From Platanthera guangdongensis (Eukaryota > Streptophyta > Magnoliopsida > Asparagales > Orchidaceae): a stretch of 64,000 nt of DNA. The notes beneath the pieces are model-generated. The model had not been told where the DNA came from. It searched no databases and saw only the letters and a list, made by a program, of their open reading frames with translations. Location of the stretch: positions 155,643,846-155,707,845 of the forward strand of contig CM077147.1 in NCBI GenBank assembly GCA_039583875.1, read 5' to 3'. Made by a program: the position numbers and the translations under genes. Of this stretch, positions 23,439 to 33,246 are shown one piece after another. Numbering within the stretch: position 1 is the stretch's first letter; each line of letters opens with the position of its first letter.

Positions 23439-23660
23439 CCCTTCGTCGAATGTGATTCCTTGTTCTCCCAAAGCATTCTTCGTATTCCGGCCCTTGCAGT
23501 CAGAAGTTGAGTGTGCATCTATGTCTCCTTGCTTCCCTCCCAGGCTTCCTTTCATTCACCGAGAACACCTTCCCAAATACGGCGTCAATCTGTTGGGATT
23601 GCTTGGGGACTTTGTTAGATCGGGCTGTCTTGCCATCCTAGCCCACTAGCCCCAAACGAG
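23439..23660 (-). pseudogene. Tat/Ogre-lineage gag-PR segment, antisense relic
   Basis: On the minus strand an ITFDEGD-type block ends at 23439 and continues at 11905 with DLEGIQSPHQDPL after copia B is removed, the usual Tat motif before protease. An upstream IDAVFGKV-like segment fits the Gag end. Frameshifted. Confidence 0.65.
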
Positions 23661-24016
23661 CAAACAGATAAAGGGCCTCCGGAGAGTACAAATCCAAGAG
23701 CCGATGATATGGAAAACCAGCAATCGGAGTGAAAAACCATGCAGCTAGAGCTGTGCCGGCCTAAATTCCACTATGTGTTGAGTTCCTTTATAAGCTGGTT
23801 CTCGAGAGAGCGAGGGTGACAGGCCGCGGCTCGTTACAACTGCGGGAGTGAGTGAGAGAGAGAGAGAGAGAGGGAGAGAGAGGTAGACGCCTTTCTCCGT
23901 AGCGGGTTGCCAACGAGTCCAAGATTTGTTCATACCACTACGGGCCTTCAACTCCTTGATCGGTCTGCCAATATCGATCTTAGAGTATCCAAGCTCCAAG
24001 CTCCAAGCTCCAAGCT
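23661..24016. other. Unassigned stretch with GA-rich and minisatellite sequence
   Basis: Contains a GA microsatellite at about 23851-23884 and, at 23955-24016, the left edge of the 47-bp minisatellite (GGTCTGCCAAT...TCCAAGCTCCAAGCT). No gene seen. Confidence 0.5.
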
Positions 24017-25576
24017 TAATGGCGCCATGGATCCCCGTCTGAAAGCGTTCGTGGATTGGGACGGTCGTTGTCGCAAGCTCACGCATGGGATTTCTACATC
24101 GACGCCAACGCCGCCGCCGCTATTAAATAAAATATATAATTATAAATAAAATAAATATAATTATATATTTTATTAAATTGTTATTTTATCGATTGTTATT
24201 TTAAGCAATTCTATTTCAAGCATTTTTAATTTTGTATTGCATGATGGGTGCCTATAACCATCTTGTATTTTTATTTTCATGCAAACTCTATGTTTTATTT
24301 AATTCATGATGGGTGCATATAACCATCATGAGTGTGTTAATTTTCTAAGGTGGAGATTGAGTGGTGTAGCCTATATATAGGCATGGATTGTTTTCATTTT
24401 GCTTAGTTGATGAATGAAAAAAAAAACCTAAAATTCTATTTGAGAATTTCTCCTCCCCCAAGGAAAATTTCGGCCAAACTTTCCTTCCTCCCTCTCCCCT
24501 TGGCCGCCGGCCTCCTCCTCCTCCCTCGCGCTCTCTATATTCCGGCCATCTCTCATCCTCTCTTCTCAAGTTCCTCCACCAAACAACCCTCTCCTCCCTC
24601 CTTCCATAAAAAAAAACCGAGCCCCTTCCTTCCCTATTGAAGTTGGCCAATCTTGGTCATTCCTAGCCGCCACCCTCTCTTTCCCCCACCCATATTTTCG
24701 GCCACGCTCCTCCACCACCCAACCCCATCAACCGTCTCCATCACAAATCCCGAGCAGCCCCCTCATCACAAAATCGAGCCACTCCCTTGATAGGAATAGG
24801 CCACCACCTTTTCTCTTTCCTTATATATTGGCCTTTCAAGTTTCTCCCACTTCTAGGGTTTGCAAAAGGAAAAGCGGCGTGCGTCTTCATCATCCGGTGC
24901 GGATCCGTGGATTTGCATGGAAATAGATCCATCCACCGTCAACGTGTGTTCCTCCACTCATCTCTGTGGATGGTTTTTTTGGGATTTGGGTAACGAATCC
25001 TACACCTCTTTGTGTGATTTCTTCTATATTATTTTGGGAGTTTTGGTGGAATTAGAAGGCTAGTTTTTAGTCCGGATTTATATTGAAATTAGCGCTTAAT
25101 AAAATCTGAATTTTCAAGCATATATTTCCCGAATATTTTTCGTATAACTTAGAGCGGGTAGATCTCGTGAACACTTGAAGAAATCGGGTTCATCACCTTG
25201 ATATCCCCTTGAGCTCAAGTGATTTGGTGAACCCACATTTTAATTAATTTGGGATTGAAATTAGGACTTCATTCTAATCACTAATTTAGCCTGAAACTTT
25301 CTTTATTGGACTTGTGAATTGCTTGTGCATAATTTAATTTGAATAGCTAACTGTCCGGATCGTCTGGGTCCTTTTCGCTTGAGTGAACATTGGCCTATAA
25401 CCCTTGTTCAATATATAAAAAGGGTTGCGTTCCTTTGCGTCGATGGTTGTGGAAATTGTGCATTTAATTGCATGAGTATTCGATAGTGCTAAGTAGAGAA
25501 ACCGCGCTTGATATTTAATTAACTGTTGAACATAAGAACGCATAGTTTAACCCTTCGAAACTGTGGGCCTGCATCA
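24017..25576 (+). repeat. 5' LTR of the TR-GAG element (1,560 bp)
   Basis: It starts TAATGG (TG mutated to TA; the 3' copy has TGATGG) and ends GCATCA. CT-rich block at about 24475-24770, and a TATATA box near 24371. A sub-repeat ATGATGGGTGC.TATAACCATC occurs twice, about 66 bp apart. Confidence 0.9.
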
Positions 25577-25579
25577 ATT

Positions 25580-25592
25580 TGGTATCAGAGCC
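25580..25592 (+). other. Primer-binding site of the TR-GAG element
   Basis: TGGTATCAGAGCC, canonical tRNA-iMet site, 3 nt after the LTR. Confidence 0.92.
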
Positions 25593-26054
25593 AGGTTGTG
25601 CTAATTTCTTAATTAGTACCATCCTAGAAAAAAATATACTTAGAACGCCGACACGCACCTACACATTTCATTGCACAACATGAAAATCAATTTGGTATCA
25701 GTTTTTTTCTCAAAATTCAAAAAAATAAAATTCTAGAAATTCTCCATCATTTTCTTAGTAAGAAAACCAAAAAAAATTATTTTTCATTAAATCATTATTT
25801 TTATTAAGTCGTTTTAAAATTTAATTGTTAGTCTGCAAATAGCGGCATATATTTTTATTTTTCCGACAAAAAAATCAGAATTTTTTTTAATAATCCTCAT
25901 AATTTTTCCAACTAGAAAATCCAAAAAAATATTTTATTGCCATAGTTATTAAGCAGGAACAAATACATTTGTTGCATTTTATAAAAGGTCACGGTTCATT
26001 ATTCATTGCATGTGCACCAGTTCCGGGTGAGTTTTCCCTCCAGTTCTCATTATT

Positions 26055-26504
26055 ATGGCCTATGACGTTTATGCTTCCCATTTAGATTACCGGTATGTTA
26101 ATCCCATGGCTAAACAAACCCCAGCCTTGCCTTCATACCATGGGAATACCAACCGTCCCCACGCTTATCCTCCCACTAGAATTGAGACACCTACTTATGA
26201 CGGTTTAGGGTATCCCCAAAATTTTAGAGACTGGCTTAAGGGATTAGAAAATTATTTTAATTGTCACTTATGGGACAACCACCAAAAGGTTAGCATAGCC
26301 AGAGATCGATTAGTAGGTCAAGCCCATGTGTTTTGGCTAAACGAAGAGCGTCATGTTGGTAGTTATAAACATGCTTGGCCGGAAATGCGTATCCTACTCT
26401 CGGATCAATTTGATCCCGCCTATCTCCGCACTACTAACACCAAGCCTGTGAGTGAGTATCGTTATGGAGCAAGTCCCATACCTGCCATAGGAATGATTAT
26501 ATAA
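26055..26504 (+). pseudogene. gag of the TR-GAG element
   Basis: ATG start, then a Tyr/Pro-rich N-terminus and a retrotransposon Gag domain: FRDWLKGLENYFNCH, then KVSIARDRLVGQAHVFWL and a Trp near residue 117. The pattern (DWL...F; A..L.G.A..FW) is that of chromovirus capsids. It stops at about 149 codons, short for Gag, and the continuation at 26597 is in another frame, so a frameshift near 26465-26510 has cut it. No zinc knuckle is visible. Confidence 0.7.
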
Positions 26505-26596
26505 CTAACGCTGGATCATTTTTTCCCAAAGGTCGTCCTACTCATAGTGTACCTACTACCACTTTTAAGGAAACCATTCCTAATAGATCACATGTC

Positions 26597-27529
26597 TTGG
26601 ACTCGAAAGATGTTACTACTAGAGCTTTGTCTCCTTTAGCCTCGATGTCTAATCCCCTTGAGATGGTGACTGATATCTCTGAGGATTCTTATGTGGATAT
26701 AGTATCTCTGGATTCAGAAGTTGACCAGCTAGGTGAGAGTATTTCTTCACGTATGATAGTGCCCGACGAGTCTGAAGATTCTGACAGTGAGGGAATCCCT
26801 AGTGATTTAGAAGACGATGTATGGGATGATTGCGCTCTGATCTATGAGAGTATTCCACTACCGATTACTTGCCCTACTAGCGTTGTGTCTGTTCACCTTA
26901 GTATTGAGTGCCCTCTCCAGGATACGATCCCCATCGTGTTAGAGCCTATGATTATACCCGTAGATATTCTATCTGAGTTATCTGAGGAGTCTGAAAGTGA
27001 GGATGTCCCCATTATTATTGTGGATGAGTTACCATCAGAGGGAAGGGTAATTTTGGACGATTCATTGGTTGTACACCCGGATGAGAGTTCTTTGATGATA
27101 TCTCCATTGTGTGAAAATTATACTGATTTGGATGTTATCTCGGGTATGATTTTACCAACCCTTCCTCTTATTTATTTGCCTATCTTAGATGACTTTTTAG
27201 GACATAGAACCGGTAGACCTAGTCCGAGTTGTTGTGTCACGCCCAATTTATTAACTCATACATTGACGTTGTATCAGTGTTTAAATATTACTATGTTGAG
27301 CGCACTAGTATTTGGACTTTTCAACGCAACTCATAGATATGACTACACGTCACTTTTGACCGCTCATTTTTCTGCGTGTCCGTCTACAGTTCTGTCCTGT
27401 ACAATGATTGATTCTGGTTTGTTGGCAATTGTGCCTCTGGATGTGGTGTCCCTTATACATACTTATATACCACACCCGGTCGCACGCATTACCCGCCGCC
27501 ATTTGATGACCCTCATTTCCCCACGTTAG
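26597..27529 (+). CDS. Acidic ORF downstream of gag, 310 aa, unknown
   Basis: Asp/Glu/Ser-rich first half (for example VPDESEDSDSEGIPSDLEDD), hydrophobic Ile/Leu/Pro-rich second half. It may be the C-terminal Gag spacer, since acidic spacers follow Gag in CRM-type elements, or a distinct accessory product. The listed start codon is not secure; the frame probably continued from gag before a frameshift. Confidence 0.45.
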   Translation: MDSKDVTTRALSPLASMSNPLEMVTDISEDSYVDIVSLDSEVDQLGESISSRMIVPDESEDSDSEGIPSDLEDDVWDDCALIYESIPLPITCPTSVVSVHLSIECPLQDTIPIVLEPMIIPVDILSELSEESESEDVPIIIVDELPSEGRVILDDSLVVHPDESSLMISPLCENYTDLDVISGMILPTLPLIYLPILDDFLGHRTGRPSPSCCVTPNLLTHTLTLYQCLNITMLSALVFGLFNATHRYDYTSLLTAHFSACPSTVLSCTMIDSGLLAIVPLDVVSLIHTYIPHPVARITRRHLMTLISPR

Positions 27530-27803
27530 CGACTATAGTTGGGTCTCTTGAGTTGGTTCGCTCGCATACCTTTGCACATTCAGGGTCATCCAATTATATT
27601 GGTTATGATGCGCGGTTCACCTCGGCTTATCTTCATGCCAAGCGTGGAAATATTAAAATTGAAATTAAGACTGCGGTGTCGGAGCCCATAAAAATTATCT
27701 CTGATTACAAGGCTCCCATGCCACCTGACTTAACCCCTTATCCTCTGCTTTTTGGTTTAGTCATGTAGCACATGGATTCTCTCCTCATGTATCTAGGCCA
27801 TTA

Positions 27804-28379
27804 GTGATTCATTTTAAGTTTTGTATCAAGCACTTCCACTCCTTTTTGATACTATCTGATGCTAGATATAGTGATTTGAGTTTAGTCTGGTCAGTCACCG
27901 AGCGGATGCCTTCTGGCTCCGTTAATAAATTAATATGTAGGAAAGCCGACCCATCCATGATTATGAAGAACGTCGGATTTCATGCTTTTATTTCAGATTT
28001 TTCTATAGCACAAGGTGTTTCACTTTATTTCAAGTTTCCGAACTTTTTACTGTACGTCTCTATTCCACCTGAGTGGCTTTCTCCGTCGTTTCTTCCTACC
28101 ACTAAATATTCTTTTGGGTTGGGGAGTGTTAGTACTATCGTATCTATTTTCCACGTGGACTCCTTGGTTCTTGAACCAGATGGTAAGATTCTTGTTTATT
28201 TTCTTTTGCATGACACCCTTTCGAGTTTTCTCGAAAGTCATGTTGTTTGTGTGCCAGACAGGTTCTCAGTACTGATGGATGTTTATACTACTTCGACATG
28301 GATTGAGGGGCCAGATTTGCCAAATGCTACTGCTACTTTAGACTGCCCCCCTCACGGGCCACTTATCGGTGATGAGTAG
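27804..28379 (+). CDS. ORF of 191 aa ending at the polypurine tract, unknown
   Basis: Runs from ATG at 27804 to TAG just before the polypurine tract at 28384. Phe/Ser/Leu-rich; no motif recognised. It occupies the place of pol. It may be a remnant of an open frame shared with 26597-27529, or non-coding. Confidence 0.3.
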   Translation: MIHFKFCIKHFHSFLILSDARYSDLSLVWSVTERMPSGSVNKLICRKADPSMIMKNVGFHAFISDFSIAQGVSLYFKFPNFLLYVSIPPEWLSPSFLPTTKYSFGLGSVSTIVSIFHVDSLVLEPDGKILVYFLLHDTLSSFLESHVVCVPDRFSVLMDVYTTSTWIEGPDLPNATATLDCPPHGPLIGDE

Positions 28380-28383
28380 TTTT

Positions 28384-28397
28384 GAGCGGGGGAGGAT
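28384..28397 (+). other. Polypurine tract of the TR-GAG element
   Basis: GAGCGGGGGAGGAT directly precedes the 3' LTR start TGATGG. Confidence 0.88.
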
Positions 28398-29928
28398 TGA
28401 TGGCGCCATGGATCCCCGTCTGAAAGGGTATGTGGATTGGGGCAGTCGTTGCCGCAAGCTCACGGATGAGATTTCTACATCGACGCCAACGCCGCCGCCA
28501 CTATTAAATAAAATAATTATAATTATATATTTTATTAAATTGTTATTATATCAATTGTTATTTTAAACAATTCTATTTCAAGCATTTTTAATTTTGTATT
28601 GCATGATGGGTGCCTATAACCATCTTGTATTTTTATTTTCATGCAAACTCTATGTTTTATTTAATTCATGATGAGTGCATATAACCATCATGAGTGTGTT
28701 AATTTTCTATGGTGGAGATTGAGTGGTGTAGCCTATATATAGGCGTGGATTGTTTTTATTTTGCTTAGTTGATGAATGAAAAAAGAAACCCTAAAATTCT
28801 ATTTGAGAATTTCTCCTCCCCCAAGGCAAATTTCGGCCACTTTCCTTCCTCCCTCTCCCCTTGGCCGCCGGCCTCCTCCTCCTCCCTCCCCCTCTCTATA
28901 TTCCGGACATCTCTCCTCCTCTCTTCTCAAGTTCCTCCACCAAACAACCCTCTCCTCCCTCCTTCCATAAAATAACCGAGCCCCTTCCTTCCCTCTTGAA
29001 GTCGGCCAATCTTGGTCATTCCTAGCCGCCACCCTCTCTTTCCCCCACCCATATTTTCGGCCACCCTCCTCCACCACCCAACCCCGTCAACCCTCTCCAT
29101 CACAAATCACAAGAAGCCCCCTCATCACAAAACCGAGCCACTCCCTTGATAGGAATAGGCCACCACCTTTTTTCTTTCCTTTCCTTATATATTGGTCTTT
29201 CAAGTTTCTCCCTCTTCAAGGGTTTGCAAAAGGAAAAGCAGCGTGCGTCTTCATCGTCCGGTGCGGATCCGTGGATTCGCGTGGAAATAGATCCATCCAC
29301 CGTCAACGTTTGTTCCTCCACTCATCTCTGTGGATGGTTTTCTTGGGATTTGGGTAATGATTCCTGCACCTCTTTGTGTGATTTCTTCTATATTGGTGGA
29401 ATTAGAAGGCTAGTTTTTAGTCCAGATTTATATTGAAATTAGCCCTTAATAAAATCTGAATTTTCAATCATATATTTCCCGAATATTTTTTGTATAACTT
29501 GGGGCGGGTAGATCTTGTGAACACTTGAAGAAATCGGGTTCATCACCTTGATTTTCCCTTGAGTTTAAGTGATTTGGTGAACCCTAATTTTAATTAATTT
29601 GGGATTGAAATTAGGAATTCATTCTAATCACTAATTTAGCTTGGAACTTTCTTTATTGGAATTGTGAATTACTTGCGCATAATTTAATTTGAATAGCTAA
29701 CTGTCCGGATCATGTGTGTTCTTTTTGCTTGAGCGAACATTGGCATATAGCCCTTGTTCAATCTATAAAAGCAGTTACGTCCCTTTGCGTTGATGGTTGT
29801 GGAAATTGTGCATTTAATTGTCTGAGTATTCGATAGTGCTAAGTAGAGAAACCTCGCGCTAGATATTTAATTAACTATCGAACATAAGAACGCATAGTTT
29901 AACCCTTCGAAACCGTGGGCCTGCATCA
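28398..29928 (+). repeat. 3' LTR of the TR-GAG element (1,531 bp)
   Basis: Starts TGATGGCGCC and ends GCATCA; colinear with the 5' LTR, with scattered substitutions and a few small indels. Confidence 0.92.
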
Positions 29929-29933
29929 AAGCT

Positions 29934-30190
29934 CCTTACGACCTGCCAATAGCGGACTCCAAGTATCCAAGCTCCATGCTCCTTGCGGTCTGCCAATAGC
30001 AGACTCCAAGTATCCAAGCTCCAAGCTCCTTGCGGTCTGCCTAGAGCGGACTCCAAGTATCCAAGCTCCAAGCTCCTTGCGGTCTATCAATAGCGGTCTC
30101 CAAGTATCTAAGCTCCAAGCTCCTTGTGGTCTGCTATTAACGAAGTATCCAAGCTCCAAGCTCCTTGCGGTCTGCCAATGTCGATCTCTA
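29934..30190. repeat. 47-bp minisatellite, about 5.5 copies
   Basis: Unit CCTTGCGGTCTGCCAATAGC followed by GGACTCCAAGTATCCAAGCT and a 7-nt tail. Four units are exactly 47 bp, one has a 6-bp deletion, and the last is partial. A left portion lies at 23955-24016 before the TR-GAG insertion. Confidence 0.85.
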
Positions 30191-30819
30191 ATCTTCACTC
30201 TATAGAGAGAGAGAGAAAGTAGAGAGAGGAATCAGAGCTTCAAGCAAAAGGTGTCCAAATGAATGGCCCAAGTGGTCTATTTATAGGTTCTTGAAGGGGC
30301 GGTGAGGTTATTTCCCCCAGTAATTAACGGTTCGACCAATAGGAAGGCTCCGTTCAGAGTACACAGATTGCCAAATTCCCAGATATGACAAGACTACCCC
30401 TAGGCGGATTTTGGGTTCCAAGGAGGGATAGGAGGTGGCGGTGGGCGGCCGCCGACGACGGAGATGGAGGCTGAGGTACGTGGGTGATCCGATGCGCCGA
30501 TCGCATGTGCAGCCTTCTATGTGAGGATCATTCTTAAATTCCATTCCTTGTGGGGAGGATTCTCTCAATATTGTGTTGAATGGAGTTTGCTTTGATGAGG
30601 GGGGCTCTCTTTTAGATTTTAATGAACTGGGGCTCTCCCTTGCTTCCTAAATAGTGGGCTCAACCACATCAAGGAGCATTTGATAAGAGGTTGGGCATGC
30701 GCGGCAGATTGGAAGTTGGAACCCCAAAAAAATTGTGCTTGGGTATTTAACACGAGATTTTAGGATCTTGGAACCCCCAAAAACTCTTTATACGTAGAGG
30801 CACTTGATATGAGGTTGGA
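30191..30819. other. Unassigned old LTR-like sequence
   Basis: A GA-rich tract (30202-30226), then a minus-strand CTATAAATA box near 30281-30289 suggest the U3/R part of an old reverse LTR. No coding sequence. It ends in TTGGA, the left TSD of Ty3-outer. Confidence 0.4.
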
Positions 30820-33207
30820 TGTAACACCCCCTATCTGTCGCATAGCATATAGCAGTACGTCCGGCCGGGGTCCGACGCCGTATGCCACAGACAGACCGGG
30901 TGGTTACTCATGGAAACCATCCAACCAATCATAATGTCCTACACAGAGCATTCTAGCAGGAGCATTTTATAAAAGATGCAATAAAGAACCCAGTACTAAA
31001 GCATGAATGTCCACTAATACCAAATAGGAATGTCATACATACACCAGTACAAGCCTTAAGGCCTTACAAAATGGTTAACTTGATATTACATGTTTTACAA
31101 ACCACGGCACACAGGCCGGTCATACATGAATAAAGAAGTAAATACTCCAATTAGGCCTTTGAGGGCCGGCTTCGCAACTTGGGCTTTAGCCCGCTATTGA
31201 CCGCTTGGTCCAGCAGTACCTGCAAGCAACAAACCACCGCACGGTGGCAAAATAAGGCAACGGTCAGCAATACTGACCAAATTATAACGATCCCGCCCCC
31301 CAACTCGGGGCGGCGATGCTCCTTCCCTGCATTCATTAGCATAAGCGAGCAATTTATCAATATTCATTTCATCACAGACGTTGGCTCACACGGCCACACG
31401 CCCCGTGCTCTCAGGGCACATTCTCGGTGAACCGGTCGATGTCACGTCAATTCAAGCCATAGACATTCCAATCTCACCACCGCCACTTTGATGGCCAAAC
31501 CTCTGAGCATTTTGTCTTCTTGGCCTGGGTCACGACAATTTAAGCCATAGACCGCCGAAGACCCTAATCTATGCCAACGACAAGTGCCACATACCCTTAG
31601 GTCTCTTTAACCGAACGACATAGAGCAGGGTATGGTTCCATCTAACCCGTGCTCACATCGCAACGACAATTTAAGCCATTTGTGCGGGTCAAACTTCTCT
31701 CGAGTCCCATTTCCGTCACATTTCACATAACCCGGTTATATTCAAGTTGGCTCTCAGGCCACCAAGTTGGCAGGAACACGAATCCGCCCAGTTTTCCGGG
31801 TGCACCTTTGGGTTAATCCCCAAGGATCCCTGCTGCAATCTACCGTGTAGAAAACCCGAAAACAACCAATAGCACGAAGTCTTCTCCGGCATTTATGCAA
31901 TGCAACATCACCGATCCAGACCAACATGTCCGGGTAGGCTTCACACATCATACCGATGTCCGTTCTCGCTTACGGACTCTAAACAACGGGGACTTCACAT
32001 ATCTACCCGAAGGAACGCCTCCAACTCGCCGCAAACTCACGAGAGCGGGCTTCCTATGCAAATAAGGAGAGCTACTCATGCTCAAGAAGAGAATCGTTAC
32101 CCTTGCGTTCTTCTTTGGCGCCATGGAAAAGTAAGCAGATGAAAAGCACCGCACTAGCTTTGCCTCCGTGGATCCGGAGTCGGCTCGCGATTTGGAGCTT
32201 CGAAGCTCCTTCAATGGTCGGATCTAGCTTCTTCTTCCTTCCTTGGCTCTCCTCTCTCCCTAAGCTTTAGAAAGATAATCACTCATGAAAAGTGAGGGTT
32301 TCAATGTCCAATCCCGGGTATATCACAGTAGGAACAACCCCCAACTGTCGGATCCCAAAATAAAGAAACGAAGGGCTTTGATTCGGGACTGAAATGCCCA
32401 ATCTGGATCGCACACGGCCTGGCACACGCCCGTGTCCAGGGCCGTGTGCCTCATTCGCCATCGAAATCGACTCGCCTGGAACAACACACGAGCATCGAAC
32501 ACACCCGTGTTCGACCTGACACGCCCGTGTTCCACCTGACACGGCCGTGTGGCCGGCCGTGTACCCCATCGATTTAACCCGAATTGAACCCGAGCACTGC
32601 ACGGGTTCTAGGATACGCCCGTGTCCTTGCCCGTGTCTACCTCAACACGCCTGGGCTACAGGCCGTGTACACGGTCTCGACACTCGACACTTCGTCGAGC
32701 GAAGATCGTCGACCTGACGACACGACCTTGGACACGCCAGTCTCCTAGGCCGTGTGCCTTCAATCGACACATCGTCGAGAAAAATTCGTCGACTCCCTGG
32801 GACGAGTGTCAACACGGGTCGACACGCCCTGCGACACGCCTGTTTCGCAGGCCGTGTGCCATGTCTCGCCACTTCGTCGATCGCAGTGTCGACTTCACGG
32901 GCTGAGTGTCGACACGGGTCGACACGCCCGTGTCGCAGGCCGTGTGCCCTGTCTCGACACAAAGTCGAGCGAAATTCGTCGACACCCTGGGCCGATCGTC
33001 GACACGGCCTTGACACGCCCTGCGACACGCCCGTGTCGCAGGCCGTGTTCTCTGCTCGACGATCTTCGACTCCAAAATCGTCGACCTCTCGACCAACTCG
33101 ACGACACAAGCCTGACACGCCCGTATCCCAGGCCGTGTGCCTCCTGCCAGAACCCAAAACTGGCCCAAAACGTCACCCGTCGCTCCTTTGAGTTTCGGGG
33201 CGTTACA
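30820..33207 (-). repeat. 3' LTR of Ty3-outer (2,388 bp)
   Basis: Boundaries TGTAACACC and GCGTTACA. U3 palindromes (GACACGCCCGTGTC type plus TCGTCGA) fill about 32400-33150. Colinear with the split 5' LTR. Confidence 0.93.
32400..33150. promoter_or_regulatory. U3 palindrome array of Ty3-outer
   Basis: More than a dozen ACACGCCCGTGT or GGCCGTGT units occur, interspersed with TCGTCGA/TCGACGA. The same array lies in the 5' LTR at about 48510-49265. These explain the many spurious Arg/His/Pro-rich frames on both strands. Confidence 0.55.
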
Positions 33208-33222
33208 ACTCTCCCCCTCTTA
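33208..33222 (-). other. Polypurine tract of Ty3-outer
   Basis: The minus strand reads TAAGAGGGGGAGAGT against the LTR start. An ATTTCGTGGACGAAAT palindrome lies just upstream at about 33228-33243. Confidence 0.88.
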
Positions 33223-33246
33223 AAAGAATTTCGTCCACGAAATTAT

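Larger units (their letters stand above)
24017..29928 (+). mobile_element. Non-autonomous Ty3-like element with gag but no pol (TR-GAG type)
   Basis: Two LTRs of about 1.5 kb, primer site, polypurine tract and a perfect TSD AAGCT (24012-24016 and 29929-29933). The 2.8-kb interior encodes a Gag-like domain and two further reading frames but no protease, RT, RNase H or integrase. Plant elements of this build are called TR-GAGs and must rely on pol from a relative. The Gag fits Ty3 chromovirus types such as CRM, Galadriel or Reina better than Tekay. Confidence 0.85.

Noticed and set aside
24400..25060. Pro/Ser-rich frames in 24400-25060 and 28769-29436 as host peptides
   Set aside because: They lie in the CT-rich part of the two TR-GAG LTRs and are duplicated only because the LTRs are.
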